From Acidimicrobiales bacterium (GTDB taxonomy: Bacteria > Actinomycetota > Acidimicrobiia > Acidimicrobiales > Iamiaceae): a stretch of 36,319 bases of DNA. This document shows, piece by piece, positions 15,419 to 22,993 of the stretch. Both the position numbers and the translations under genes were made by a program. The stretch covers positions 1 to 36,319 of the forward strand of contig JAGQSO010000201.1 in the NCBI GenBank assembly GCA_020439505.1, read 5' to 3'. The number at the start of each line of letters is the position of its first letter. The stretch's first letter is position 1. A model generated the notes under the pieces. It did not search any database and was not told where the DNA came from. It was given only the letters and a program-made list of their open reading frames with translations.

Positions 15419-17578
15419 ATGACGACCAGACATGCCAGAGAACGAACCGACGGTGCCAACCACGTACCGATGACTGCCAGAACGGATCGACGGAGATCAC
15501 GCACGGCATTGGCCCTTGTCGTATGGGTGACCGCACTGTTCGTGACCCAGGTCAGTCCGGCCGGTGCTTCCACCGCACCCCTGCGGACCGTTGGCACCCT
15601 GCGCCATCCGGTGTCGGGGGTGTACACCTCGACTGGGACCACCGAGGCGTTCTCCACCCCCGCCATAGCCGACATGACCGGGGACGGTCGCCCCGACCTG
15701 GTGGTGGCGAGCCTCGACGGCCAACTCGAGGTGTACGCGCTCCCAGGTCGTCAGCTCGTCTGGTCCATCTCGATCGGCCAGACGGCGCTCGAATCGTCAC
15801 CGACGGTGTTGGACCTGACCGACGACGGTCGAAACGACATCGTGATCGGCACCATGGACGGTCGAGTCCTTCTCGTCGACGGACCTACCGGGAACGTGGT
15901 CCGCACCTTCTCGGAGCAGTGGCCTCTCCACTGCCCCGTCGGTGTCGACTGCCGGCCTCACGGGTTCTTCGCCACGCCAGGCGTGGCCGACATCAACGGT
16001 GACGGTGTACGCGACATCATCGCTCCAAGCTGGGACCACACCGTGTACGCCTGGTCCAGCACCGGAGAGTTCCTCTGGCGTCGCTACATCGAGGACACGC
16101 TCTGGTCTTCCCCGGTGATCGCCGACATCGACCGCAATGGGAGCCCCGAGATCATTCTCGGGGGCGACATCTGGGCCGGCAACCCCCTGGGGGCGCCGGA
16201 GGGCGGGCTGGTGTGGATACTCAACCGCGACGGATCCACCTACCCCGGCTATCCCCGTTTCGTCCCGACCCAGACCGTCTGGTCCACCCCGGCGGTGGCC
16301 GACATCGACCGCGACGGGTGGCTCGACGTCGTCGTCGGGACCGGGACGCACTTCCCCGATCCCGGCGGAAGGTGGGTCGACGCCTTCAACGCTCGAACCG
16401 GGCTTTCGCTTCCGGGCTGGCCGGTGGCGGTCGAGGGCAGGTCGATGACCTCACCGGCGCTCGGCCAACTCGACACCGACCCCCAACTCGAGGTCGCCAC
16501 CGGATCGGAGGGCGGCTACATCTATGCCTTCGACACCGACGGCCGACGAATGTGGAGAAGCTGCGAGGTCGGAGCACGTCCGGGCTGTCACGACGGCTAC
16601 AGCACCCACGGCGGCATCGCCATCGCTGATGTCGATGACGACGGGGCCCAGGAGGTGGTGGCCAGCTTCGATCACGAGCTACGCGTCCACGACGGATCGA
16701 GCGGCCGGACCGAGTCGTCGAGGGCTCTCACCTCAGGCCTGGCCCTGACCCCGGCCGCCACCCCGGTGGTTGCCGAGGTGGACGGCCGCACACTGATCGC
16801 GGTCACCTACTTCTACGAACACGCGACCCAGGTCGACCTCTTCACCACGGGTGTTCGCCTCTGCGCGGCCGACTGGCCCACCTTCATGCGAGGGTCGCGG
16901 CGCCTCGGTAAGACCGGGGCGGTAGCGGGCGCGACAGGTCCCTTCCGTTGCCCACGGGACTTCGTGGCCCAGCAGTACCGGGACTTCCTGGGCCGAGACG
17001 TAGATTCCCGTGGCTCGGAGTTCTGGCTCTCGCGGGTGGACGGGGGCTGGACCGGAGCCAACGTCATCCGATCGTTCATGGACTCGCGCGAGTACCGCGG
17101 CCTGGTGGCCCCGGTCGTGCGGACCTACCTGGCGGTCACCGGCAACTACCCCACCTCACCCCAGCCGGTGCAGGACCAGATGAGCCGCCTACGATCAGGA
17201 GCCTCACTCGTCGCCGTCGCCGACGAATTGGTTGTCGCCAGCGGAGCGGTCAACCTGCCGCCAGAGGTGTTCGTTCAGGCCGCCTACCGGAACATTTTCG
17301 GACGGTCGCCTGGCCTCATCGAGCTCACCCTCGATGTTCATCGCCTCCAGTCCGGGGAGTCCCGGGGGTCGCTGGTGGCGGGCTGGACCGAGTCAGCCAT
17401 CGCGGTGGACCGGTTGACGGCACCGGTCGATGTGACCATGACCTACCTGGGGATGCTTGGCCGCACGCCCGACCGTGGGGGTTTCGACCACTGGGTGTCC
17501 CAGACGCGCTCGGGCGGACTGCTGACGCTCATAGCTGGCGTCCAGCAGTCCGCCGAGTACCGCGACCGGGTCACCTGA
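15419..17578 (+). CDS. Secreted FG-GAP/VCBS propeller protein with C-terminal DUF4214 repeats
   Basis: A 719-aa exported protein. The signal segment LALVVWVTALFVTQVSPAGA spans residues 31-50 behind an Arg-rich n-region. Then come seven FG-GAP-like repeats with calcium-loop cores (DMTGDGRPD, DLTDDGRND, DINGDGVRD, DIDRNGSPE, DIDRDGWLD, QLDTDPQLE, DVDDDGAQE), the number needed for a seven-bladed propeller. From about residue 515 there are DUF4214-like segments (YRDFLGRDVDSRGSEFWLSR, YRNIFGRSPGL, YLGMLGRTPDRGGFDHWVSQ), a domain found on bacterial surface proteins. An ATG at 15470 gives a shorter n-region and is an equally good start; neither has a Shine-Dalgarno. Role in adhesion or glycan binding is only suggested by the domains. 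Confidence 0.82.
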   Translation: MTTRHARERTDGANHVPMTARTDRRRSRTALALVVWVTALFVTQVSPAGASTAPLRTVGTLRHPVSGVYTSTGTTEAFSTPAIADMTGDGRPDLVVASLDGQLEVYALPGRQLVWSISIGQTALESSPTVLDLTDDGRNDIVIGTMDGRVLLVDGPTGNVVRTFSEQWPLHCPVGVDCRPHGFFATPGVADINGDGVRDIIAPSWDHTVYAWSSTGEFLWRRYIEDTLWSSPVIADIDRNGSPEIILGGDIWAGNPLGAPEGGLVWILNRDGSTYPGYPRFVPTQTVWSTPAVADIDRDGWLDVVVGTGTHFPDPGGRWVDAFNARTGLSLPGWPVAVEGRSMTSPALGQLDTDPQLEVATGSEGGYIYAFDTDGRRMWRSCEVGARPGCHDGYSTHGGIAIADVDDDGAQEVVASFDHELRVHDGSSGRTESSRALTSGLALTPAATPVVAEVDGRTLIAVTYFYEHATQVDLFTTGVRLCAADWPTFMRGSRRLGKTGAVAGATGPFRCPRDFVAQQYRDFLGRDVDSRGSEFWLSRVDGGWTGANVIRSFMDSREYRGLVAPVVRTYLAVTGNYPTSPQPVQDQMSRLRSGASLVAVADELVVASGAVNLPPEVFVQAAYRNIFGRSPGLIELTLDVHRLQSGESRGSLVAGWTESAIAVDRLTAPVDVTMTYLGMLGRTPDRGGFDHWVSQTRSGGLLTLIAGVQQSAEYRDRVT

Positions 17579-17592
17579 GAGTCCGGGCGGAC

Positions 17593-17625
17593 TCCAATCG
17601 TCGTCGCTGCGAGGTAGTCAGACCG
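17593..17625 (-). repeat. Dispersed intergenic element, 3'-half copy downstream of the rpf gene
   Basis: In the rpf sense it reads CGGTCTGACTACCTCGC then AGCGACGACG, nearly identical to the matching part of the menA copy. It sits about 50 nt past the rpf stop, beyond the hairpin at 17647-17664. Its end overlaps another hairpin, GAGTCC-GGGC-GGACTC (17579-17594), directly after the FG-GAP gene on the opposite strand. Confidence 0.55.
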
Positions 17626-17646
17626 TTGGCGGGTGCGCGAGGCGGC

Positions 17647-17664
17647 CGAGGCGTAACCGCCTCG
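17647..17664 (-). terminator. Hairpin downstream of the rpf gene
   Basis: CGAGGCG and CGCCTCG pair perfectly around a TAAC loop, 12 nt past the stop of the Rpf-like gene and in the convergent space with the FG-GAP gene. Confidence 0.55.
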
Positions 17665-17676
17665 TCGGCCGAGTGG

Positions 17677-18408
17677 TCAGCGCAGACCGAGTTTGCGCGA
17701 ACAGGCCGGCCAGTGGCCCCAGCCTCCGCTGGAGCGGAGGCGTTCGGCCATCGCTATCTGGGTCTCACGGCTGGCTTCGTGGGGGTAACCCGTCCCTCCG
17801 ACACCTCGCCACGACGACAGCGAGAACTGAAGGCCGCCGTAGTAGCCGTTGCCGGTGTTGATGGCCCAGTTGCCTCCCGATTCGCAGGCGGCAAGGGAAT
17901 CCCACACGCTCCCACCGGCGACGGCGGGGGCAGCCGAAGCGGCCCGGGCCCGTTCGGCCCTGGCGGCTGCCTCGGCGGCCTTTCGTGCGGCCTCAGCCTT
18001 GGCTGCCTCCTCGGCCGCTTGACGGGCCGCCTCGGCCTCAGCCACACGACGGGCTTCTGCCAGCTCGGCCTCGCGAGCCGAGGTGATCGAAGCACTGATC
18101 CACGATGCGGTGGCGACGACATTTTGGGAGGAGCCCACCGCCACCAGTTGGGCGACCTGGCCCACCGCTTCGAGCGTCCCGTCGTCGGGGCCCGTCAAAG
18201 GCGTGGGCGGTTGCGCCGGTGAAGCCGCTGCGTCGGCGCGGGACGGGGCGAGAGGCGCGTCGGCCGGCTCGGCCGCCACCATCGGGGCGGCGAGCGCTAC
18301 CGCGGCGATGGCGAGGACGGCGATGCGCGCCGGTCGCCGGGTGGCACGCTCGATGAGCGTGCCGGCGGTACTCGGGGGTTGGTCGCTGGACGCGTGGCGT
18401 CGTGACAT
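17677..18408 (-). CDS. Resuscitation-promoting-factor-like transglycosylase
   Basis: A 243-aa exported muralytic enzyme. An N-terminal hydrophobic segment (about residues 26-47, ARIAVLAIAAVALAAPMVAA) serves as signal or anchor. A long Ala/Glu/Arg-rich coiled coil follows (about 110-158). The C-terminal 65 residues are the Rpf fold: SVWDSLAACESGGNW with catalytic Glu176, GNGYYGGLQFSLSSWRGVGG, and a final Cys that would bond the first (WPACSRKLG). Rpf proteins cleave peptidoglycan during exit from dormancy and cell separation. Start: ATG at 18408 with AAGGAG 10 nt upstream. The preceding region is unusually AT-rich and holds a leader hairpin. Confidence 0.88.
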   Translation of the reverse strand: MSRRHASSDQPPSTAGTLIERATRRPARIAVLAIAAVALAAPMVAAEPADAPLAPSRADAAASPAQPPTPLTGPDDGTLEAVGQVAQLVAVGSSQNVVATASWISASITSAREAELAEARRVAEAEAARQAAEEAAKAEAARKAAEAAARAERARAASAAPAVAGGSVWDSLAACESGGNWAINTGNGYYGGLQFSLSSWRGVGGTGYPHEASRETQIAMAERLRSSGGWGHWPACSRKLGLR

Positions 18409-18435
18409 GGGGATGGGGCTCCTTGGTCGAGCAAC

Positions 18436-18513
18436 GGAGGGCCGGGACGTCACTCGTCCTCGTCATGCCCTCCTGGGTCTCGACAAGTGTGACATGTTGC
18501 GCGGTAAATCGTA
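18436..18513 (-). promoter_or_regulatory. Candidate rpf promoter and leader hairpin
   Basis: A -10-like TACGAT (minus strand, 18508-18513) lies in the AT-rich part of the intergenic region; no good -35 is seen. The resulting leader of about 93 nt would contain GGAGGGC (18467-18473) paired with GCCCTCC (18436-18442), enclosing an inner GACG/CGTC pair. The rest of the 237-nt gap up to 18645 holds nothing else I recognise. Confidence 0.3.
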
Positions 18514-18645
18514 ACCATTTCGCAATGTGTTCATCGTCACTATCGAGACTCTGAATATCAGCCATCTACTCCGGCTATACCGGCGGAAGCCCTCGCCACC
18601 ACTCACGAAACGACGTCGCCTTCTCGTCCGGCGCTGACGAATCGT

Positions 18646-19251
18646 TCACCAGTGGCCGCGGTGAATCACCCCGCTGAGCGGACGTCGCGGACGTGCAGCC
18701 GACCGGCCCGGCTCGTCAGGGTCGTCCACCGGCCACCCCAGGGCGATGGTCGCCACCAGTCGGCGGTCGGCGGGGACACCGAAAACCGTAGCGACACCAG
18801 ATTCGTGCTCGAACAACCCGAAAAGGCACGCGCCGAGACCGGCGTCGACGGCCGCCAGCAACAGATTTTGCGACGCCGCCCCGGCATCCACCCACCAGTA
18901 GGGAACCGGCCACTGCCCGACATCATCACCCAGGCCGGAGTGCAACTTGTCGGCCTCGCTATAGCGCTCGACATAGGACTGGGGGCGAACCGTGACGATC
19001 ACCAAGACCGGGGCCCGCAACAGGCCGGCCCAGCGGAAACGGCTGCGACCAGGCTCGGGCAGAGTCGTATCCCAGTACCGCTCGACATCGGCGGGGGTGT
19101 CGAGCACCAAGAAGTCCAGCGCCTGGGTGTTCCCTGCCGATGGTGCTCTTCGGGCCAGGTCGACAAGACGGTCGACCAACCCCTCGTCCAGCGGATCGGA
19201 CCGGAGGTTCCGCACCATCCGGCGCGACCTGAGAGCCCGCTCGAACTCCAC
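18646..19251 (-). CDS. Nitroreductase family protein
   Basis: A 201-aa FMN-dependent oxidoreductase-like protein. It begins MEFERALRSRRMVRNLRSDP, with the family Arg-Arg-x-x-R FMN phosphate-binding region; LARRAPSAGNTQALDFLVLD and the C-terminal half DAGAASQNLLLAAVDAGLGA and VATIALGWPVDDP follow the family order. The physiological substrate is not deducible. The GTG start at 19251 lies 30 nt after the stop of the upstream gene, so the two are probably one transcript; the gap contains a CCCCCGGGTGGGGG palindrome. Confidence 0.85.
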   Translation of the reverse strand: MEFERALRSRRMVRNLRSDPLDEGLVDRLVDLARRAPSAGNTQALDFLVLDTPADVERYWDTTLPEPGRSRFRWAGLLRAPVLVIVTVRPQSYVERYSEADKLHSGLGDDVGQWPVPYWWVDAGAASQNLLLAAVDAGLGACLFGLFEHESGVATVFGVPADRRLVATIALGWPVDDPDEPGRSAARPRRPLSGVIHRGHW

Positions 19252-19281
19252 CCTCGCGAGTCAGCGGCCCCCACCCGGGGG

Positions 19282-19950
19282 TCAGGCCAGCTTCAACAGA
19301 TCGTCGGCCATCGCCCACCCGAACGCGATGAGCGCGTCCCCGCGCTTTCCGTCGACCTTCTTGAAGAAGTCGGCGAAACCGGGATCGAGCTTCTCGGGCT
19401 TGAGCGACTCATGGTCCATCGACTCGGGGTAGCTGCCATCACCCTTGACGATGAAGGTTCGCTCGTCGTAGCGGGCGGTCTCGATGCCGAACCGCTTGGC
19501 CAGCCGTCGACCCCAGGCCCGCTCCTCGCCGGTTGCCACGTAGTCGGGACGGGGGACGATGTCGGTGAGCGTCCGGAACGCGTCGTAGCCCGAAACGGTG
19601 GGCAGCCGGGTACCGACCAACACGTCCTCATCGGGGAAGGCCAGCACCGCCCGCCGAAGTTGATCGTTGACCATCGCCCGCAGAACCGTGTCCCGCTTGG
19701 CGGTGCGCTTGATCGACGCCAGGCCGATAATCACGCTCGGCGTTCCACCGATGCGCTCCAGAGTGGAGAACGAGAACCCCTTGATCTTGTCGTTCTCGCG
19801 CGCAAGGGTGACGAGGACCCACGAGTCCTTGGCCTTGGACAGCACCCCAACCTCGTAACAGCTCGGGCCATCGGCACACAGGTCCGCGAGGTCGGCCAGT
19901 TCGGCGTCACCTAGCGCTGTGCAGTCTTTGGTCTCGATGTCGATAGCCAT
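19282..19950 (-). CDS. Conserved-looking protein of unknown function, possibly GNAT-like
   Basis: I do not recognise this 222-aa protein with certainty. It starts MAIDIETKDCTALGDAELAD and contains YEVGVLSKAKDSWVLVTLAR, KIKGFSFSTLERIGGTPSVI and VLRAMVNDQLRRAVLAFPDE, an alternation of strands and helices that resembles a GNAT acetyltransferase core. A clear acetyl-CoA pyrophosphate loop is not visible. It has no signal or membrane segment and is charged throughout. The ATG at 19950 follows GGCAGG. It is upstream of and probably co-transcribed with the nitroreductase. Confidence 0.7.
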   Translation of the reverse strand: MAIDIETKDCTALGDAELADLADLCADGPSCYEVGVLSKAKDSWVLVTLARENDKIKGFSFSTLERIGGTPSVIIGLASIKRTAKRDTVLRAMVNDQLRRAVLAFPDEDVLVGTRLPTVSGYDAFRTLTDIVPRPDYVATGEERAWGRRLAKRFGIETARYDERTFIVKGDGSYPESMDHESLKPEKLDPGFADFFKKVDGKRGDALIAFGWAMADDLLKLA

Positions 19951-20103
19951 GAGCCTGCCTCGACCCCCGGAAGTTGGCGGATTGGTGACCGTCAAGTCCA
20001 GTCGACCGGACGACGCAAAGCAAACCGGCCAGCGCAACCCAACCTCGGACACGATCGTGCAAGGATGGCATCGCCGGTCCGAAACCTCTGCCAGGAGATC
20101 ACT

Positions 20104-20583
20104 GTGAGCGTCGATGCCACCCGCGTGTTGTCCGGTTTTGCGTTCTGCGTTCTAGCCGTGGTCGCAACGGCCGGATGCTCGAAGCAGACGCTCACCCAGG
20201 GCGAGAAGCGCGAGCAACGGGTGCGGGAACGCCTCGAGCTCTCCTTCAGCGAGGAGCAGGTGGACTGCATGATGAAGCAGTTCGATTCGCAGCTCATCCA
20301 TGCCCTCGACCGCGAGACCGGAATGCCCGAAGGCCAGATGATGACCGACTTCACCGACGTGGCCCGGGCCTGCGTGTTGTCGGAGGGAACGGTCACCACC
20401 ACCACGACCACTGCAACCACCGCGTCGACCACGACCGGCCCATCAGATGAACCGGGTGCCGAAACCTCTACCACCGAGACTTCGTCGCCCGAATCGCGTC
20501 CGGCCACAACCGGACCCACCTCATCGACCCCCGCTTCGGACGACTCGACCGAGGACGCTCCGACTACGACATCTCAGGGCTGA
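20104..20583 (+). CDS. Small Thr-rich lipoprotein of unknown function
   Basis: A 159-aa exported lipoprotein. The hydrophobic segment LSGFAFCVLAVVATAG leads to the lipobox Cys25 (ATAGC). Residues 30-95 form a charged helical domain (EQRVRERLELSFSEEQVDCM) with two Cys that could bond. The final 60 residues are almost only Thr, Ser, Pro, Ala and Glu, a wall-spanning or disordered tail. The GTG at 20104 is set by AGGAG 6 nt upstream. Transcribed away from the unknown gene at 19282-19950. Confidence 0.82.
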   Translation: MSVDATRVLSGFAFCVLAVVATAGCSKQTLTQGEKREQRVRERLELSFSEEQVDCMMKQFDSQLIHALDRETGMPEGQMMTDFTDVARACVLSEGTVTTTTTTATTASTTTGPSDEPGAETSTTETSSPESRPATTGPTSSTPASDDSTEDAPTTTSQG

Positions 20584-20628
20584 GGGGCCAGGCGGACAGG
20601 TCCAGTCATCAACGCTGGGTCCGGACGA

Positions 20629-21372
20629 TCACGCCACGAGCAGCACCGCGGCCGCGACCAGACCAAGGACGACGACGACGCTCCGGACAACCGCCTGGTC
20701 GACGCGACGCACAAGCTTCGCCCCCAGAAAGCCGCCGAGCAGAGTCATTGGCGCACCGACCGCAACCGCACCCCACTCGACCGGCCCGAACACTCCGAAC
20801 ACCACCAGGCTCACCGTGGCGTCCACCACCGACAGCGCTGCCTTGAGCGCGTTCAGGCGCTTGAACGGCAGCGGGACCGTGAACCCGAGAACGGCCAGCA
20901 GGATGACCCCCAGACCGGCACCGAAGTAGCCGCCGTACACCGTCGCCGCTGCGATCCCCACCGGTGACCACCATCGGGCCGACCCCGGTGACGGTTCGTC
21001 GAGTCGGGCGACGACTGCGGGCTGAACCGCGATCAGGACGCTCGCGACGATCAACAACCAGGGAACCACCACATCGAACGCCGCCTCGGTGGTGGCCAGG
21101 AGCAGTACACACCCGATCGTCGATCCCACCACCGTCGCTCCGATCAACCGAGGTAGTCGGTGACGGTCCTCAGCCAGTTCACGGTGGAACCCGGCACTCG
21201 CACCCACATAGCCGGGCAGGGTGATCACCGAGTTGGTGACATTGGCCGCCAACGTGCCCATACCGCTGGCCACCAGGGCCGGGAACAGCAACAGCGATCC
21301 TCCCCCAGCCATCGCGTTGACGATTCCGCAGGCCAATGCCGCTCCGGCCACCACCACCAGGTCCCACGACAT
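20629..21372 (-). CDS. TauE/SafE family sulfite/organosulfonate exporter-like permease
   Basis: A 247-aa protein with about seven to eight membrane segments. It begins MSWDLVVVAGAALACGIVNA, followed by the family hallmark GGGSLLLFPALVASGMG; the second half repeats the pattern (GGYFGAGLGVILLAVLG, GAPMTLLGGFLGAKLVRRVD). Family members export sulfite or sulfoacetate or are of unknown substrate. The ATG at 21372 has a -10-like TACTGT 8 nt upstream. Confidence 0.88.
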   Translation of the reverse strand: MSWDLVVVAGAALACGIVNAMAGGGSLLLFPALVASGMGTLAANVTNSVITLPGYVGASAGFHRELAEDRHRLPRLIGATVVGSTIGCVLLLATTEAAFDVVVPWLLIVASVLIAVQPAVVARLDEPSPGSARWWSPVGIAAATVYGGYFGAGLGVILLAVLGFTVPLPFKRLNALKAALSVVDATVSLVVFGVFGPVEWGAVAVGAPMTLLGGFLGAKLVRRVDQAVVRSVVVVLGLVAAAVLLVA

Positions 21373-21380
21373 CGGTGACC

Positions 21381-21386
21381 ACAGTA
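21381..21386 (-). promoter_or_regulatory. -10 box of leaderless TauE/SafE gene
   Basis: TACTGT on the minus strand, 8 nt before the ATG at 21372, with no Shine-Dalgarno in between. Confidence 0.45.
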
Positions 21387-21470
21387 GGGATCGTCGCCAT
21401 CACCGCTGACCAACCGTGCGCCACCTACCCGCCACACCAGGCGGAGGTCCGACGGGCTTCGACAGACAAC

Positions 21471-21501
21471 GGGGAGCCGACACCACATGTGTCGGCTCCC
21501 C
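21471..21501 (-). terminator. Terminator of tRNA-Cys
   Basis: GGGGAGCCGACAC (21471-21483) and GTGTCGGCTCCCC (21489-21501) form a perfect 13-bp stem with a 5-nt loop, starting 3 nt beyond the tRNA CCA end. A T-rich GTTGTCTGTC follows in the transcribed direction. Confidence 0.8.
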
Positions 21502-21504
21502 GGA

Positions 21505-21579
21505 TGGAGGTGGCGCCGGGAATCGAACCCGGGTACAGGGCTTTGCAGGCCCTTGCCTAAGCCACTCGGCCACGCCACC
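21505..21579 (-). tRNA. tRNA-Cys (anticodon GCA)
   Basis: The acceptor stem GGTGGCG pairs with CGCCACC; the discriminator is T and CCA is encoded. The anticodon loop CTGCAAA carries GCA, the T-arm has GTTCGATTC, and the length is 75 nt. Confidence 0.97.
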
Positions 21580-21590
21580 GTGACGGGTCA

Positions 21591-21596
21591 ACTCTA
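21591..21596 (-). promoter_or_regulatory. -10 box of tRNA-Cys promoter
   Basis: TAGAGT on the minus strand, 11 nt before the tRNA 5' end, the same distance as at the tRNA-Gly gene. The -35 (TTCCGG, 18-nt spacer) is poor. Confidence 0.45.
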
Positions 21597-21708
21597 GAGC
21601 GTCGACCGGGGCGGCCGGAACAATCGACGCGGGAGACTCCCATCCCCTGTACGCTCTCGGGACCGAGACAGTCGAACGGATTGCCTCAGGCACAGAGAGA
21701 GAAATGCA

Positions 21709-21909
21709 TTGGCAACTGGCACCGTGAAGTTCTTCAACGCCGAGAAGGGCTACGGATTCATCACCCGGGAAGAGGGCGCTGACGTTTTCGTCCACTTCTC
21801 CAACATCCAAGGCTCCGGCTACAAGACGCTCGAAGAGGGCCAGAACGTCGAGTTCGACATCGCTCCCGGCCGCAAGGGCGAGGAAGCGCAGAACGTCCGG
21901 GTCGTCTGA
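21709..21909 (+). CDS. cspA: Cold-shock protein, CspA family
   Basis: A 66-aa single OB-fold RNA/DNA chaperone. It carries both RNA-binding motifs, KGYGFITRE (RNP1) and VFVHFSNI (RNP2), after the standard opening [13 protein letters not shown]. The start is TTG at 21709, 8 nt after the purine run AGAGAGA; an ATG 5 nt earlier is out of frame. A -10-like TACGCT (21650-21655) would give a leader of about 47 nt. Single-gene unit closed by a strong terminator. Confidence 0.96.
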   Translation: MATGTVKFFNAEKGYGFITREEGADVFVHFSNIQGSGYKTLEEGQNVEFDIAPGRKGEEAQNVRVV

Positions 21910-21943
21910 CCCCGAGGGCATCGAGCCCTCCCAAACACCGCTC

Positions 21944-21981
21944 GGGAGCCGCCGGTACCTACCGGCGGCTCCCGGCGTTTT
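21944..21981 (+). terminator. Intrinsic terminator of cspA
   Basis: GGGAGCCGCCGGTA (21944-21957) pairs with TACCGGCGGCTCCC (21960-21973), a perfect stem, followed by GGCG and TTTT (21978-21981). Confidence 0.9.
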
Positions 21982-22064
21982 CCCATCGATATCGCGTGGT
22001 CACCGTCGTTGGTTCTCCGAACGGGCAGAATCTGTGATGACCTGTCCCGCGGAGGAGGCCATTC

Positions 22065-22952
22065 GTGTCCGACACCATCAACTGCCCCAACTGCGCGGCG
22101 TCCCTTCCAATGGCGGCGGCGTTCTGCACCAACTGCGGTAACCGGATGGCCTCGCCGTCCCCTCCTCCGCCGCCGGTCACGAGCCCCCCACCCCTGCCGC
22201 CGCTGGATGATCCGACGATGGTCAACGGTGTGGCCGTGTCCGACCCCACCCAGGCGTTCCCTGCGGCCCCGCCGATCGGCACCGCCCCGCCTCCCCCACC
22301 CTCTGCGCCGTGGCAACCGGCCGCCGACACCAGCAACACGTGGGCGCCCGACCAGAGCACGCAGCCCCCCGCCCCAGTCCCCGCCTGGGTTCAAGCCGCG
22401 CAGTCGCTGGCATCGTCACCCCAGCCCCCGACGGCACCTCCCCCTCCCTCGTCTTCTCCCGCCGCCGGTACCGGCCGGTCGGGTACAGGGGGAGGATCAC
22501 CGCTTGGAGCCATCCTGGCCCTGGTCGGAGGTGTCCTCACCATCGTCGGGACCTTCCTTCCGTGGGTCACCAACAACCTGTCCGACGCTGGCCTAAGTGG
22601 GTTCGACCTGACCGCCGGGGACAAAGGTTTCCTGCTTCCCGATGGCACCATGTTGACCTTCGAATCACCTGACCCCTACGCCCTGGTGGCACTCGGAGCG
22701 CTCGCTCTGCTCATCGGGGTGATGTCGTTCGGGGCGACCACCCGAAAGGTGGGCCGGATCCTCGCGGTCGTCGGCGGCGTTGCGGTCATCGGCCTGTTGG
22801 TCCGGGACTGGATGTCGTTGGCTCAGGTTGTGAGCGACAACGCACCGGCGAGCTTCGAGATCCGCAGCGCCATCGGGTTCTACCTGGCGATCGCCGGTGG
22901 TGGCCTGACCGCGTTGAGCGCCCTGATGCCGTCCAAGACCGCGGCCCCATAA
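22065..22952 (+). CDS. Zinc-ribbon, Pro-rich, four-TM membrane protein
   Basis: A 295-aa protein of unknown function. A zinc ribbon at residues 6-27 (CPNCAASLP, then CTNCGNRM) is followed by about 110 disordered residues with PPPPP runs. The C-terminal half has four membrane segments (ILALVGGVLTIVGTFLPWV, LVALGALALLIGVMSFG, ILAVVGGVAVIGLLV, GFYLAIAGGGLTALSALM). The GTG start at 22065 has a near-perfect GGAGGAGG 6 nt upstream. Its N-terminal layout parallels the 676-aa protein at 25259-27289. The ggt gene follows after 41 nt. Confidence 0.82.
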   Translation: MSDTINCPNCAASLPMAAAFCTNCGNRMASPSPPPPPVTSPPPLPPLDDPTMVNGVAVSDPTQAFPAAPPIGTAPPPPPSAPWQPAADTSNTWAPDQSTQPPAPVPAWVQAAQSLASSPQPPTAPPPPSSSPAAGTGRSGTGGGSPLGAILALVGGVLTIVGTFLPWVTNNLSDAGLSGFDLTAGDKGFLLPDGTMLTFESPDPYALVALGALALLIGVMSFGATTRKVGRILAVVGGVAVIGLLVRDWMSLAQVVSDNAPASFEIRSAIGFYLAIAGGGLTALSALMPSKTAAP

Positions 22953-22993
22953 GGGATCTGGATCCGACGGTCGAGCCGAACCCGACGACGCCG

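Noticed and set aside
16948..18222. 424-codon open frame on the + strand across the FG-GAP and rpf ends
   Set aside because: Shadow of two real genes in other frames; Arg/Gly/Pro-rich with no motif.
18501..18516. MtrA-like direct repeat (GTAAA-TC-GTAAC)
   Set aside because: Spacing is shorter than the described MtrA site and one half is imperfect.
18409..18645. c-di-AMP (ydaO-type) riboswitch expected upstream of Rpf genes
   Set aside because: I looked for its conserved blocks on the minus strand and did not find them.
18652..19914. 420-codon open frame on the + strand
   Set aside because: Lies antisense to the nitroreductase and unknown gene, has low-complexity basic/Gln-rich composition and no domain.
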